DNA of 64,000 nucleotides from Cellulomonas sp. URHD0024 (GCF_000426185.1 NZ_AUEW01000001.1:186001-250000); one strand, 5' to 3'. Positions 8,849 through 18,008 are shown, counted from the first letter of the stretch. Translations and numbers: made by a program. The notes: generated by a model not told the origin, from the sequence alone.

Positions 8849-9715
8849 ATGACCCGCGTCCTGGTCACGGGAGCCGAGGGGAAGGTGGGCTCTGCGGTGG
8901 TGCCGCACCTGCTGGCCCACGGCCTCGACGTCACCACGCTCACGCTTCCGGATGCGACGCCGCACGAGGGTGTCCGGGTGGTCCGGGGCGATGCGTGCGT
9001 CCGGCACGACGTCGCGGGCGCCCTCGAGGACGTCGAGGCGGTCGTGCACCTCGCGGCGATCGCCGATCCGCTGTACCCGTCGGCGACAGACCTGTTCGGC
9101 AACAACACCCTCGCCACGTTCACGGTGCTCTGGACGGCGGCCGAGGCGGGCGTCCGACGACTGGTCGTCGCAGGAAGCATCAACGCGACCGGCCTGATCT
9201 TCCACCCGGACCGCCCTCGTCCCGCGCGCTACCCGCTCGACGAGGACACCGCCGCGGACCTCGCCGACCCGTACTCGTTGTCGAAGCACGTCGACGAGAT
9301 CACCGTGCGGACGGTCTGCCGACGGTTCGGGGCGTCCGGGGCCGCCCTACGGCTTCCGCTGATGATCGCGCCCGGACAGGGACCGGTGATGGCGGCCAGG
9401 GCGGCCGAGTTCGTCGACCGTGGAGCGGGCGAGGGCTGGGGCTGGCTCAGCACGGTCGACGGCGCCGAGGCGTTCCGGCTCGCGGTGGTCGGCGAGTACA
9501 CGGGCGCGCACGTGCTGCAGCTCGCCGCGGCGCACACCGTGCTCTCGACCCCCACCGAGGACCTTCTCGACCGCTACGCGCCGAACGTGCCGCGCGACCG
9601 CGAGTTCCCCGGGTTGAGCGTCCCGATCGACACGAGCCGGGCGGAGGCGCTGCTCGGCTTCCGGCCGCGCCAGGCGGGACCGCTGGACGACGAACAGCAG
9701 GCCGTCGCGTCGTGA
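8849..9715 (+). CDS. NAD-dependent epimerase/dehydratase family protein
   Basis: A 288-residue extended short-chain dehydrogenase. It opens with VLVTGAEGKVGSAVV (the TGxxGxxG NAD site), followed by VVHLAAIADP, an INATG segment where the Ser/Thr usually sits, and YSLSKHVDEI, the YxxxK catalytic pair. The start ATG at 8849 has GAGGAG 8 nt upstream, better than the GTG at 8828. The protein is shorter than classic GalE, and the substrate is unknown. It stands alone between the peptidase operon and the ABC transporter. Confidence 0.85.
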   Translation: MTRVLVTGAEGKVGSAVVPHLLAHGLDVTTLTLPDATPHEGVRVVRGDACVRHDVAGALEDVEAVVHLAAIADPLYPSATDLFGNNTLATFTVLWTAAEAGVRRLVVAGSINATGLIFHPDRPRPARYPLDEDTAADLADPYSLSKHVDEITVRTVCRRFGASGAALRLPLMIAPGQGPVMAARAAEFVDRGAGEGWGWLSTVDGAEAFRLAVVGEYTGAHVLQLAAAHTVLSTPTEDLLDRYAPNVPRDREFPGLSVPIDTSRAEALLGFRPRQAGPLDDEQQAVAS

Positions 9716-9836
9716 CACCCCCCGGTCACGCGGGCAGCTGACGCAGACGGGCGTGCTCGTGGAGCGCGGGTCGGCCTGACGTCGACCGGACCGCTCAGCC
9801 CCCGGGCGCCCAGTCCCCGACGGGACTGCAACAGAT

Positions 9837-9880
9837 TTGCAATGCAGATTCCCGCTTGCGCAACGGATTTCCGCTATGTT
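9837..9880 (+). promoter_or_regulatory. Tandem 19-bp repeat and -10 element upstream of ABC importer
   Basis: Two adjoining 19-bp units, 9837-9855 and 9856-9874, match at 13 of 19 positions; both begin TTGC and end CCGC with GATT inside. Immediately after is TATGTT (9875-9880), a TAnnnT -10 element, which would put the start of transcription near 9887 and leave a 5' leader of about 60 nt. The stretch is A/T-richer than its surroundings. The repeats would straddle the -35 region, a place for an activator or repressor. Confidence 0.5.
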
Positions 9881-9945
9881 CCGACCAAACGGCCGCGATA
9901 TCAGCGGTCAGCGCAGGTATCAGCCACCGGGAGAGGGGCTGGTCG

Positions 9946-11016
9946 ATGACGGACACGACCGCTACGGCAGAGGTCGCGGTACGGCTGCGCGGAGTGCGCA
10001 AGGAGTTCGGCGAGGTGGTCGCCGTGGACGGCGTCGACCTCGACGTGCGCGACGGGGAGTTCATGACGCTGCTCGGGCCTTCCGGCTCGGGCAAGACGAC
10101 GGTCCTGCGCATGATTGCCGGGTTCGAGCTGCCGAGCGGTGGCACCGTCGAGCTTGCGGGCGTCGACGTGACCCGGCGGCCACCGTTCGAGCGGGACGTG
10201 AACACGGTCTTCCAGGACTACGCGCTCTTCCCGCACATGACGGTTCAGGACAACGTCGCGTACGGGCTCCGGGTCAAGAAGGTCGCGCGCAAGGAGCGCA
10301 ACGCCCGGGCGCTCGAGGCGCTGGAGAGCGTGCAGCTCGGCGGCTACGGCGCCCGCAAGCCGGCGCAGCTCTCGGGCGGTCAGCGGCAGCGTGTCGCGCT
10401 CGCCCGTGCGCTGGTCAACCGGCCTCGGGTGCTCCTTCTGGACGAGCCCCTCGGCGCGCTGGACCTCAAGCTGCGCGAGCAGATGCAGGTCGAGCTCAAG
10501 GCCATCCAGCGCCAGGTCGGGATCACGTTCCTCTTCGTCACGCACGACCAGGAGGAGGCGCTGACGATGTCCGACCGGATCGCCGTCTTCGCGGGCGGGC
10601 GGATCGAGCAGGTCGGGTCGCCGGCCGAGGTCTACGAGAAGCCCGCCACGAAATTCGTCGCGGGCTTCGTCGGCACCTCGAACCTGTTGCAGGGCGGCGT
10701 GGCCGCGCAGGTGCTGGGCCGCGACGGCACCTGGTCGGTGCGTCCCGAGAAGATCCGCATCGTCGCAGCGGGCGCGCAGCCCGGCCCCGGCGAGCACTGC
10801 GCACCGGGCACGGTCCGCGAGGTGGTGTACGTCGGCTCGGCGACGAGGCTCCTCGTGGACCTGGACGCCGGCACGACCCTCGTTGCGCTGCAGCAGAACG
10901 AGCGGAGCACCTCCATGGAGGTCCAGGAGATGCGCGGCGCCCGCGTCCAGCTCGTCTGGAGCCGGGAGCACGAGTTCGAGGTGGTGACCACCGCGGCAGA
11001 GGCCCCCCTGCCGTGA
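9946..11016 (+). CDS. ABC transporter ATPase, PotA-like
   Basis: A 356-residue ATPase. Walker A is GPSGSGKTT, the signature LSGGQRQRVALARA, Walker B VLLLDEPLGALD, and the H-loop FVTHDQEEALT; a C-terminal TOBE-like domain follows (WSVRPEKIRIV). This layout is that of PotA/FbpC-type importers. The ATG at 9946 follows GAGAGGGG. It is the first gene of a four-gene importer operon (ATPase, binding protein, two permeases). The specificity is set by the binding protein and looks like polyamine or a related cation. Confidence 0.92.
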   Translation: MTDTTATAEVAVRLRGVRKEFGEVVAVDGVDLDVRDGEFMTLLGPSGSGKTTVLRMIAGFELPSGGTVELAGVDVTRRPPFERDVNTVFQDYALFPHMTVQDNVAYGLRVKKVARKERNARALEALESVQLGGYGARKPAQLSGGQRQRVALARALVNRPRVLLLDEPLGALDLKLREQMQVELKAIQRQVGITFLFVTHDQEEALTMSDRIAVFAGGRIEQVGSPAEVYEKPATKFVAGFVGTSNLLQGGVAAQVLGRDGTWSVRPEKIRIVAAGAQPGPGEHCAPGTVREVVYVGSATRLLVDLDAGTTLVALQQNERSTSMEVQEMRGARVQLVWSREHEFEVVTTAAEAPLP

Positions 11017-11041
11017 GCCTGTGAGATCGAAGGAGACGACG

Positions 11042-12247
11042 ATGAGGCACACACGTCTGCTGACGCTGGCGGCCGCCGGCGCGGTTGTCGGCCTGTCCCT
11101 GGCCGCATGCTCGAGCGGCGGCTCGAGCGGCACCGGATCCGGTCGGGCGACACCACCGGCGATGCAGGCCATGGCCTCGCTCGGCGACGGGGAGGGCGAG
11201 GTCAACATCCTCGCCTGGGCGGGCTACGCCGAGGACGGATCCACGGACCCGGCGGTCGACTGGGTCACGCCCTTCGAGTCGACGACCGGGTGCACGGCGA
11301 ACGTGCAGGTGGCGGACACGTCGGACACCATGTTCGAGAAGATGGGCACGGGCGACTTCGACGTCGTGTCGGCGTCGGGGGACTCGTCGCTGCGGATGAT
11401 CTACGCGGGCAAGGTCGCGCCCGTGAACACCGAGCTGCTCACCAACTACGCGGACGTGCCGGACTTCCAGAAGATGCAGACCTGGAACTCCGTGAACGAC
11501 GTCGCGTACGGGATGCCGCACGGCTGGGGCGCCCAGCTGCTCGGCTACCGCACGGACAAGGCGACGCCGGCACCCGACTCGTGGAGCGTCGTGTTCGACC
11601 CGACGTCGCCGTACTCCGGCAAGATCACCGACTACGACTCGCCGACCGACGGGATCGCCGCCGCGGCCGTCTACCTGATGTCGACGCAGCCCGACCTCAA
11701 GATCACCAACCCGTACGCGCTCGACAAGACGCAGTTCGACGCCGCCGTCGCGCTGCTCACCGCGCAGCAGCCGCACGTCGGCAGCTACTGGGCAAGCTAC
11801 GCCGACGCGCAGAAGGCGCTCGAGAACGGCAGCACCGAGGTCGGCTCGACCTGGCAGATCATCATCAACCTGGCGAAGGCCGACAACGCCCCGGTCGAGT
11901 CGGTCCTGCCCAAGGAGGGCGCGACCGGCTGGGCCGACACGTGGATGGTCGACGCGAAGTCGCCGCACCCGAACTGCGCCTACCAGTGGATGAACTGGGT
12001 GACCAACCCCGACGTCCAGGCGCAGATCGCGGAGTGGTTCGGCGAGGCTCCGGCCAACGTCAAGGCGTGCGCGCTGACCACCGAGCCGACGCACTGCGAC
12101 ACGTTCCACGCGCAGGACGAGAGCTACTTCAAGAAGATCTGGTTCTGGTCGACGCCGCAGAGCGACTGCCTGGACGGCCGCACGGATGCGAAGTGCATCC
12201 CGTACTCCGAGTGGGGCAAGGCGTGGAGCAGCGTCAAGAACGGCTGA
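11042..12247 (+). CDS. Substrate-binding lipoprotein, PotD/spermidine-type
   Basis: A 401-residue lipoprotein. The signal peptide ends in the lipobox LAAC with C23 the lipidated residue, followed by a Ser/Gly linker. The mature part reads NILAWAGYAEDG and later DFDVVSASGDSSLRMIYAGKVAPVNTELL, typical of PotD/PotF-like binding proteins (extracellular solute-binding family 1). It is anchored outside the membrane and delivers the ligand to the two permeases downstream. AAGGAG lies 6 nt before the ATG. Several tryptophans and aspartates could line a polyamine site, but the ligand is not certain. Confidence 0.9.
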   Translation: MRHTRLLTLAAAGAVVGLSLAACSSGGSSGTGSGRATPPAMQAMASLGDGEGEVNILAWAGYAEDGSTDPAVDWVTPFESTTGCTANVQVADTSDTMFEKMGTGDFDVVSASGDSSLRMIYAGKVAPVNTELLTNYADVPDFQKMQTWNSVNDVAYGMPHGWGAQLLGYRTDKATPAPDSWSVVFDPTSPYSGKITDYDSPTDGIAAAAVYLMSTQPDLKITNPYALDKTQFDAAVALLTAQQPHVGSYWASYADAQKALENGSTEVGSTWQIIINLAKADNAPVESVLPKEGATGWADTWMVDAKSPHPNCAYQWMNWVTNPDVQAQIAEWFGEAPANVKACALTTEPTHCDTFHAQDESYFKKIWFWSTPQSDCLDGRTDAKCIPYSEWGKAWSSVKNG

Positions 12248-12263
12248 CCTGGCGGCGCGGAGC

Positions 12264-13157
12264 GTGACCAGCACTCTCGAGAAGCCGGCGTCCTCGGGCG
12301 GACGCCGGCTCTCGGCCGCGCTCTTCCGGCGGCCGCGGCTGCGCCTGCTCGGGCTCCTGGTCCTGCCGACGACCTGGCTCGTCCTGGTCTACCTCTCGGC
12401 GCTGCTGGCGCTGCTGGCCACCGCGTTCTTCTCGGTCGACGAGTTCACCAACGAGGTCGTCCGCACGTTCACGCTGCAGAACGTCCAGGACGTCCTGGCC
12501 GACCCTGCCTACCGGTACGCGACGATCAGGACCGTCGGCATCGCGGTGGCGGTGACCGTGCTCTGCACGCTGCTGGGCTTCCCGATGGCGTTCTTCATGG
12601 CCAAGGTGGCCCAACCGCGCTGGCGAGGGCTGCTCGTCGCGCTCGTCGTGACGCCGCTGTGGGCGTCCTATCTGGTGAAGATCTACGCGTGGCAGGCCAT
12701 GGTCCAGCCGGACACCGGGGTCCTCGCGTGGATGCTCCAGCCGGTCGGGCTGGACGGGCCCGGCTACGGCGTCACGGCGACGATCCTCACGCTCACGTAC
12801 CTGTGGCTGCCCTACATGATCCTGCCCGTCTACGCGGGCCTCGACCGGTTGCCCGACAGCCTGATCGACGCATCCGGCGACCTCGGCGCCCACCCGGCCC
12901 GCACCGTCCGCAGCGTCGTCGTCCCGCTGGTCTACCCGTCGATCGTCGCCGGCTCGGTCTTTACCTTCTCGCTGAGCCTGGGGGACTACATCACCGTGCA
13001 GATCGTCGGCGGGCGCACCCAGATGCTCGGCAACATCGTCTACCAGAACTACACGAGCAGCCTGCCGTTCGCGGCTGCCATCGCCCTGATCCCCGTGGTG
13101 ATCATGGTGATCTACCTGATGCTGGTCCGTCGCACCGGCGCCTTGGACAACCTGTGA
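12264..13157 (+). CDS. ABC transporter permease, PotB-like
   Basis: A 297-residue inner-membrane permease with six predicted helices; the first is LLGLLVLPTTWLVLVYLSALLALLATAFF. The EAA-type cytoplasmic loop (DASGDLGAHPARTVRSVVVPLVYPS) that docks onto the ATPase is clear. GTG at 12264 gives the usual short N-terminus, but its GGAG is only 1-2 nt away, so the start is less sure. The stop overlaps the next start by 4 nt (GTGA). Confidence 0.9.
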   Translation: MTSTLEKPASSGGRRLSAALFRRPRLRLLGLLVLPTTWLVLVYLSALLALLATAFFSVDEFTNEVVRTFTLQNVQDVLADPAYRYATIRTVGIAVAVTVLCTLLGFPMAFFMAKVAQPRWRGLLVALVVTPLWASYLVKIYAWQAMVQPDTGVLAWMLQPVGLDGPGYGVTATILTLTYLWLPYMILPVYAGLDRLPDSLIDASGDLGAHPARTVRSVVVPLVYPSIVAGSVFTFSLSLGDYITVQIVGGRTQMLGNIVYQNYTSSLPFAAAIALIPVVIMVIYLMLVRRTGALDNL

Positions 13158-13960
13158 GGAACTCCCGCCGCGCGCGCTGGACCTTCGGCCTCATGATGCT
13201 GTTCGGGCTGGCGTTCATCTACGTGCCCCTGGGCGTCATCGTCATCAACTCGTTCAACGCCAGCACGGTGTTCGCCTGGCCCCCCACGTCGTTCACCACC
13301 CACTGGTGGTCGCTCACCTTCGGCAACCACAGCGTCCGGTCGGCCGTCCTGACCTCGATCGAGGTGGGCATCGTCGCCACGTCCGTCGCGCTGGTGCTGG
13401 GCATGCTGCTCGCGTTCGCGCTGGGTCGGTACACGTTCTTCGGCCGGCACACGGTGTCGCTCCTGGTCGTGCTGCCGATCGCCCTGCCCGGCATCGTCAC
13501 CGCTCTCGCCTTCCGTACGGGGTTCCGCACGTTCCTCGGCCTGGAGCTGTCGTTCTGGACCATCGTCATCGCGCACGCGACGTTCTGCATCGTGGTCGTC
13601 TACAACAACGTCCTGGCCCGGCTGCGTCGGATGGGCACAAGCCCGGAGGAGGCGTCGATGGACCTCGGCGCCGACACCTTCACGACGTTCCGGTTGGTGA
13701 CCTTCCCGCTGATGCGCGGGGCCCTGGTCGCCGGCGCGCTGCTGGCGTTCGGCCTGTCCTTCGACGAGATCGTCGTCACGCTGTTCACCGCCCCGCCGGG
13801 CGTCACGACACTGCCGATCTGGATCTTCCAGAACCTCTCGCGCCCGAACCAGGGGCCTGTGGTCAACGTGGTCGCCGCCGTGCTGGTTCTGGCCTCGATC
13901 TTCCCGATCTACCTCAGCCAGAAGGTCGCGGGGGAGTCGGCCTCAGGCGGCCGGATCTGA
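13154..13960 (+). CDS. ABC transporter permease, PotC-like
   Basis: A 268-residue second permease, translationally coupled to the first. It begins with a helix (FGLMMLFGLAFIYVPLGVIVI), then INSFNAS and WPPTSFTTHWW as in PotC/YdcV proteins, and carries the EAA loop EASMDLGADTFTTFRLVTFPLMR. With the partner permease, ATPase and lipoprotein it completes the importer. The gene ends 17 nt from the convergent potassium-channel gene. Confidence 0.92.
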   Translation: MRNSRRARWTFGLMMLFGLAFIYVPLGVIVINSFNASTVFAWPPTSFTTHWWSLTFGNHSVRSAVLTSIEVGIVATSVALVLGMLLAFALGRYTFFGRHTVSLLVVLPIALPGIVTALAFRTGFRTFLGLELSFWTIVIAHATFCIVVVYNNVLARLRRMGTSPEEASMDLGADTFTTFRLVTFPLMRGALVAGALLAFGLSFDEIVVTLFTAPPGVTTLPIWIFQNLSRPNQGPVVNVVAAVLVLASIFPIYLSQKVAGESASGGRI

Positions 13961-13977
13961 CGTGGCCGCTGCACGGC

Positions 13978-14733
13978 TCAGCCGGAGGCCCGATCTTCGC
14001 TGGTCGTCGACGTCGTCGCTGGCGCGCCGTTCGTCAGGAGCTCGCGCAGTTCTCTGACCTCCGTGACAAGAGCATCGACCTGGGCGCGCGTTGCCGCCTG
14101 CTCCTCGTCGCTGACCTCGGCGACGCGCTGGACGAGCCAGGTGGCAAGTGTCGCCGTGACCACGCCGAGGAGGGCGATCCCGCCGACCATCAGCGCCACC
14201 GCGATGAACCGTCCGGTCGTCGTCACGGGGTAGCGGTCGCCGTAGCCGACGGTTGTCATGGTCGAGACTGCCCACCACAGCCCGTCCCCGATGTGCTCGA
14301 TGGTGGCGCCGGGCTGGTTCCGCTCGGCATCCGTGATTGCGAGCGCGCCGCAGACGACCAGCAGGACGGTCCCGCCGAGAACGTAGACGACCACCCGACC
14401 GCGCAGGCTGTTCGCCCCGGCGCGGTTCAGGATCGCCAGGAAGGCCAGAAGGCGTAGGAGGCGTAGGGGACGCAGAACGGGCAGAGCCAGCACAGCCAGG
14501 TCGAGAAGGTTGTGTCGGACGAACGCACGCCTCTCGGTGCTGAGCACCAACCGGGCCACGTAGTCGACGACGAAGACCGCCCACGTCACCTTCACCACGA
14601 GCGAGCAGGCCCCGAGTACCTGTGCCGAGAGGCCTGGGTCGACAACCGGCATCGCATAGGCGACGAGAAACAGGAGCGCCGCCCCGACGAGAGGCCACTC
14701 GGCTGCGCGCTCCCAGCGTTCGACGTTCGTCAC
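13978..14733 (-). CDS. Voltage-gated-type potassium channel
   Basis: A 251-residue membrane protein with six predicted helices. The selectivity filter TVGYGD is at 161-166, between a pore helix (GLWWAVSTMTTV) and the last helix. RPLRLLRLL at 88-96 is an S4-like arginine-repeat helix, so it belongs to the six-helix Kv-like class rather than two-helix channels. The tail after about residue 190 is a likely coiled coil (DEEQAATRAQVDALVTEVREL) suited to tetramer assembly. Start is GTG. Convergent with the transporter operon. Confidence 0.9.
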   Translation of the reverse strand: MTNVERWERAAEWPLVGAALLFLVAYAMPVVDPGLSAQVLGACSLVVKVTWAVFVVDYVARLVLSTERRAFVRHNLLDLAVLALPVLRPLRLLRLLAFLAILNRAGANSLRGRVVVYVLGGTVLLVVCGALAITDAERNQPGATIEHIGDGLWWAVSTMTTVGYGDRYPVTTTGRFIAVALMVGGIALLGVVTATLATWLVQRVAEVSDEEQAATRAQVDALVTEVRELRELLTNGAPATTSTTSEDRASG

Positions 14734-14826
14734 GGCGACATGCTCGCAGCCGCCGGTTTGCGGCCCAACCCGACGCGCGGACGTCGGCCAGGGCCAGCCG
14801 GTCGTTCGACCGTCAGGCTCCCGGGA

Positions 14827-16209
14827 TCACACCACGAGTCCCAGCAGCAGCACCAGGATGAGCGCGGTCACGGACAGGACGGTCTCCATCACGGACCACG
14901 TGCGGAACGTCTGGCCGACCGTCATGCCGAAGTACTCCTTGACGAGCCAGAACCCGGCGTCGTTGACGTGGCTGAAGAACACCGAACCAGCACCGATGGC
15001 GAGCACGAGAAGCGCGACGTGGGTCGCGGACAGGTCGGCGGCCAGCGGTGCGACGATGCCGGCGGCGGTGATGGTGGCGACCGTCGCCGACCCGGTGGCC
15101 AGGCGGATGAGGACGGCCACGAGCCAGCCCGCCAGCAGCGGGGAGATGGGGGCGTCGGCAAGCTTCTGGCCGAGGACGTCGCCGATGCCGGAGTCGACGA
15201 GGGTCTGCTTGAACCCGCCGCCCGCGCCGACGATGAGCAGGATTCCCGCGATCGGCATGAACGAAGCCCCGACCAGCACGCTGACCTCCTCGCGGCTGCG
15301 TCCGAGCGCGGTCCCGAAGGCGACGAGCGCCACCAATGACGTGATCAGCAGCGCGACGAGCGGCGTGCCGAGGAACACGAACACCTTCCCGGTGCCGGTC
15401 TTGTCCGCTCCGAGGCTCTCCGCGATCGTCCGGGAGAGCATGAGCACCACGGGAAGCAGCACGACCATGAGCGCCGTCGCGAACGCCGGTCGGCGCGTCC
15501 CCTCGTCCTGGCGGGCCTCGCCGAGGATCGACTCGGGTGGGGGCAGCGGGACCCAACGGTTCATCGGCTTGGCGAGGAGTGGCCCGCTGATCGCGACCGT
15601 GGGGATCGCGACGAGCAGCCCGAGGCCGAGGGTGAGGCCCAGGTTGGCGTTGAGCGCGTCGATCGCGATGAGCGGGCCGGGGTGGGGCGGGACCAGACCG
15701 TGCAGCGCGGACAGCCCGGCGAGCGCGGGGATGCCGACCAGGATGACCGAGACCCTCGACCGTCGTGCGACGAGCATGACGATCGGGATGAGCAGCACCA
15801 CGCCGACCTCGAAGAACAACGGGATGCCGATGATGAAGGCGATGAGCGCCATCGCCCACGGCAGGCGTCCCACCGTGGTGTGCCCGAGGATCGTGTCGAC
15901 GATCTCGTCGGCCCCGCCGCTGTCGATCAGCAGCTTGCCGATGATCGCGCCGAGCGCGATGAGGACGCCGACCCCCGCGACGGTCGTCCCCAGCCCCGCG
16001 CTGAAGCTGGTGAACGCGTCCGGGTAGGGGATCCCCGCCGCGACGGCGAGGACGCCCGACCCGATCGTCAGGGCCAGGAAGGGGTGGAGCTTCAGCACGA
16101 CGATGAGCAGGACGATCGTCGCGATCCCGATGAGCGCGGCGATGATGAGCCGGGTCTCGCTGACGTCGGGTGCCTTCGCGGCGAGGGCGCCGGCACCCAC
16201 GGCGATCAC
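14827..16209 (-). CDS. Gluconate permease (GntP family)
   Basis: A 460-residue, roughly 12-helix transporter of the gluconate:H+ symporter family. Recognisable parts are LHPFLALTIGSGVLAVAAG near the N-terminus, GVLIALGAIIGKLLIDSGGAD, LVPPHPGPL and SHVNDAGFWLVKEYFGM near the C-terminus. The GTG start overlaps the gntK stop (GTGA), so uptake and phosphorylation are coupled. It imports gluconate or a similar aldonate, which the kinase then traps. Confidence 0.93.
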   Translation of the reverse strand: MIAVGAGALAAKAPDVSETRLIIAALIGIATIVLLIVVLKLHPFLALTIGSGVLAVAAGIPYPDAFTSFSAGLGTTVAGVGVLIALGAIIGKLLIDSGGADEIVDTILGHTTVGRLPWAMALIAFIIGIPLFFEVGVVLLIPIVMLVARRSRVSVILVGIPALAGLSALHGLVPPHPGPLIAIDALNANLGLTLGLGLLVAIPTVAISGPLLAKPMNRWVPLPPPESILGEARQDEGTRRPAFATALMVVLLPVVLMLSRTIAESLGADKTGTGKVFVFLGTPLVALLITSLVALVAFGTALGRSREEVSVLVGASFMPIAGILLIVGAGGGFKQTLVDSGIGDVLGQKLADAPISPLLAGWLVAVLIRLATGSATVATITAAGIVAPLAADLSATHVALLVLAIGAGSVFFSHVNDAGFWLVKEYFGMTVGQTFRTWSVMETVLSVTALILVLLLGLVV

Positions 16210-16730
16210 GGCCGGACCTCGCGCTGGAGGGCGAGCGCGCCCAGCACCCGCTGCGCCACGTCGTCGGGCGGCGCGTCGACCGGGACGACGAACCCGTCCT
16301 CCGCGTCGCTGAGGGGCTCCAGCGTCCGGTACTGCGAGGGCAGCAGCTCGGGCGGCATGAAGTGGCCGGTGCGAGCCTCCATGCGGTCCTCGATCAGAGC
16401 CTCGGGGGCCACGAGGTGGGCGAAGCGCACGTGTCCCTCGGCCTCCCGCAGCACGTCGCGATACGCCACCTTGAGCGCGGAGCACGTGACGACCGTGCTC
16501 TGCCCGTCGCGGGCGTGCGCTGTGAGCCAGTCGCGGATGGCGCGCAGCCAGGGCCACCGGTCCTCGTCGACGAGCGGTGTGCCGGCGGCCATCTTCGCGA
16601 CGTTCGCCGGGGGATGGAACTCGTCGGCCTCGCCCAGGGGCCGGTGCAGGCGATCGGCGAGGATCCGCGCGACGGTCGTCTTGCCCGATCCCGCGACGCC
16701 CATGACTACCAGGTGCTCGACGTCAGCCAC
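16206..16730 (-). CDS. gntK: Gluconokinase
   Basis: A 174-residue kinase that makes 6-phosphogluconate from gluconate and ATP, feeding the pentose phosphate pathway. The P-loop is MGVAGSGKTT near the N-terminus; DEFHPPANVAKMAAGTPLVDEDRWPWL and RTGHFMPPELLPSQYRTLEPL are diagnostic of GntK. The GTG at 16730 has GGAGGG about 5 nt upstream, while the longer upstream frame lacks family sequence. No gluconate regulator (GntR or LacI type) is adjacent. Confidence 0.95.
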   Translation of the reverse strand: MADVEHLVVMGVAGSGKTTVARILADRLHRPLGEADEFHPPANVAKMAAGTPLVDEDRWPWLRAIRDWLTAHARDGQSTVVTCSALKVAYRDVLREAEGHVRFAHLVAPEALIEDRMEARTGHFMPPELLPSQYRTLEPLSDAEDGFVVPVDAPPDDVAQRVLGALALQREVRP

Positions 16731-16864
16731 GTTGCCCTCCACGTCCCGTCGGTCGAATGCGGGCTCCGGCGGCAGTGCCCGGTCCGTGCCCCCGTCTCGA
16801 GCCGACCGTGGTGCATCGAGCGTGGCACCGCCCTCGACCGGATGCACGTCGAGGTCGTTGCCGA

Positions 16865-16960
16865 TCAGCCGTGCAGGCCGGCGAGCAGCGCGCCGAGGAC
16901 GAGGCCCACCCCGGCGAGCCAGAGCAGCGTCGGCAGGCGGTCGGCGAGGCGTCGCCTCAT
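16865..16960 (-). CDS. 31-residue single-helix membrane peptide
   Basis: ATG at 16960 overlaps the Rieske stop (ATGA) and opens a 31-residue peptide with an arginine-rich head (MRRRLADR) followed by a hydrophobic helix (LPTLLWLAGVGLVLGALLAG) and a stop. Such tiny one-helix proteins often accompany redox membrane complexes. The stop-start coupling and a helix with a positive inside end argue for a real gene, but a chance short frame cannot be excluded. I do not recognise a family. Confidence 0.45.
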   Translation of the reverse strand: MRRRLADRLPTLLWLAGVGLVLGALLAGLHG

Positions 16961-17424
16961 GTCCTGATCACCTTCTCGTCACGCACGACGACGTCGACGG
17001 CCTCCAGCGCGCGTGTGGCCGGTCCCTGGACGACCACCCCGGTCGTGGCGTCGAACGTGCTGCCGTGGCACGGGCAGTGGATCTCGCCGCCGCGCACCTC
17101 CCGGACGAGGCAGCCCTGGTGGGTGCACACGGCTGTGAACGCGTGCACGGTCGAACCGTCGCGCGTGAGGACCACCTTCTCGTCGGTGACCACGAGGCCG
17201 CCCCCGTCCGGGACGTCGGACAGTTCGGCCAGGGCGCCCGCGGAGCCGGGACCCGAGCCGCCCGCGTGGTCGTCGCGACCCTGGTCGTTGGTCGATCCCG
17301 GGTATCCCACGGGTCCGGTGCCGACCGCCGGAGCGGCGGCCTGGAACCCGACGAAGCCGACGACTCCCGCGGCGACCACCACGCCGGTGCCCTCCAGCAC
17401 CGCCCGTCGCGTCGGTCCGTCCAC
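16957..17424 (-). CDS. Rieske [2Fe-2S] protein, membrane-anchored
   Basis: A 155-residue protein. The cluster ligands are in CTHQGC and CPCHGS, the full Rieske pair, with ATTGVVVQGPATRAL after them as usual. The N-terminus TRRAVLEGTGVVVAAGVVGFVGFQA is a signal or anchor helix with a twin arginine, so it probably leaves by the Tat route folded. GTG at 17424 follows GAGGGGG. It is 11 nt behind a DUF6529 membrane protein with paired histidines, suggesting that the two form an electron-transfer unit outside the main bc1 complex. Confidence 0.9.
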   Translation of the reverse strand: MDGPTRRAVLEGTGVVVAAGVVGFVGFQAAAPAVGTGPVGYPGSTNDQGRDDHAGGSGPGSAGALAELSDVPDGGGLVVTDEKVVLTRDGSTVHAFTAVCTHQGCLVREVRGGEIHCPCHGSTFDATTGVVVQGPATRALEAVDVVVRDEKVIRT

Positions 17425-17435
17425 GGTCGTCCCCC

Positions 17436-18008
17436 TCAGACCAGCGCGTAACCGGAGCTGGTGAAGAACCACAGCGCCGAGGTGAACCACACGACGAGGA
17501 CGAGGGCCACGAGCAGGCCGCCGAGCACCGGGACCGTCCCGCGGGGCAGCGAAGGGAGCCGCAGCGCGAGCATCTTCGCCGCGAAGACCCCGTACAGCGC
17601 ACAGCCCGCGACCGAGTGGACAACGGTACGAGCGTCGCCCTCAGCGAAGCCGAGCGACCACACGCAGTGGAACATCACCGGCAGGGTCAGCAGGAATGCC
17701 GCCGTACCCGTCCAGCGGTGCACCGGTGCCGGCCACGCCGCCGACGCAGGCACCCCGGGCAGGCGCCCCCACATCGCGAGCGCGCTGAGCACCTGGACCA
17801 CCACGAGGAGCACCGCCGCGGTCGACAGCCACACCTTCATCTGCAGCATGCCGCTGAATCCGAACGTCGTCAGGGCCGCACCGTTCCCGGGGTGGACGCG
17901 GGCATAGGCCGCGAGCCCGGCCGCGACGGCGAGGGCCAGGACGCCGACCGCTGCGAGCGCCCACTGCCGTGTCGGGGTCGTCTCGGGTGCGTCCACCGAC
18001 TCGACCAT
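17436..18008 (-). CDS. DUF6529-type cytochrome-like membrane protein
   Basis: A 190-residue membrane protein with four to five helices. Histidines lie at helix edges in AYARVHPGN, PVHRWTGT, MFHCVWSLG and VVHSVAGCA, an arrangement like the haem-ligand pairs of b561-type cytochromes. The ATG at 18008 has GGGAGG upstream. It leads the Rieske gene, so a small haem b plus Rieske electron path is likely; the partners are inferred. Membership of DUF6529 is my recollection of actinobacterial proteins paired with Rieske genes. Confidence 0.75.
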   Translation of the reverse strand: MVESVDAPETTPTRQWALAAVGVLALAVAAGLAAYARVHPGNGAALTTFGFSGMLQMKVWLSTAAVLLVVVQVLSALAMWGRLPGVPASAAWPAPVHRWTGTAAFLLTLPVMFHCVWSLGFAEGDARTVVHSVAGCALYGVFAAKMLALRLPSLPRGTVPVLGGLLVALVLVVWFTSALWFFTSSGYALV

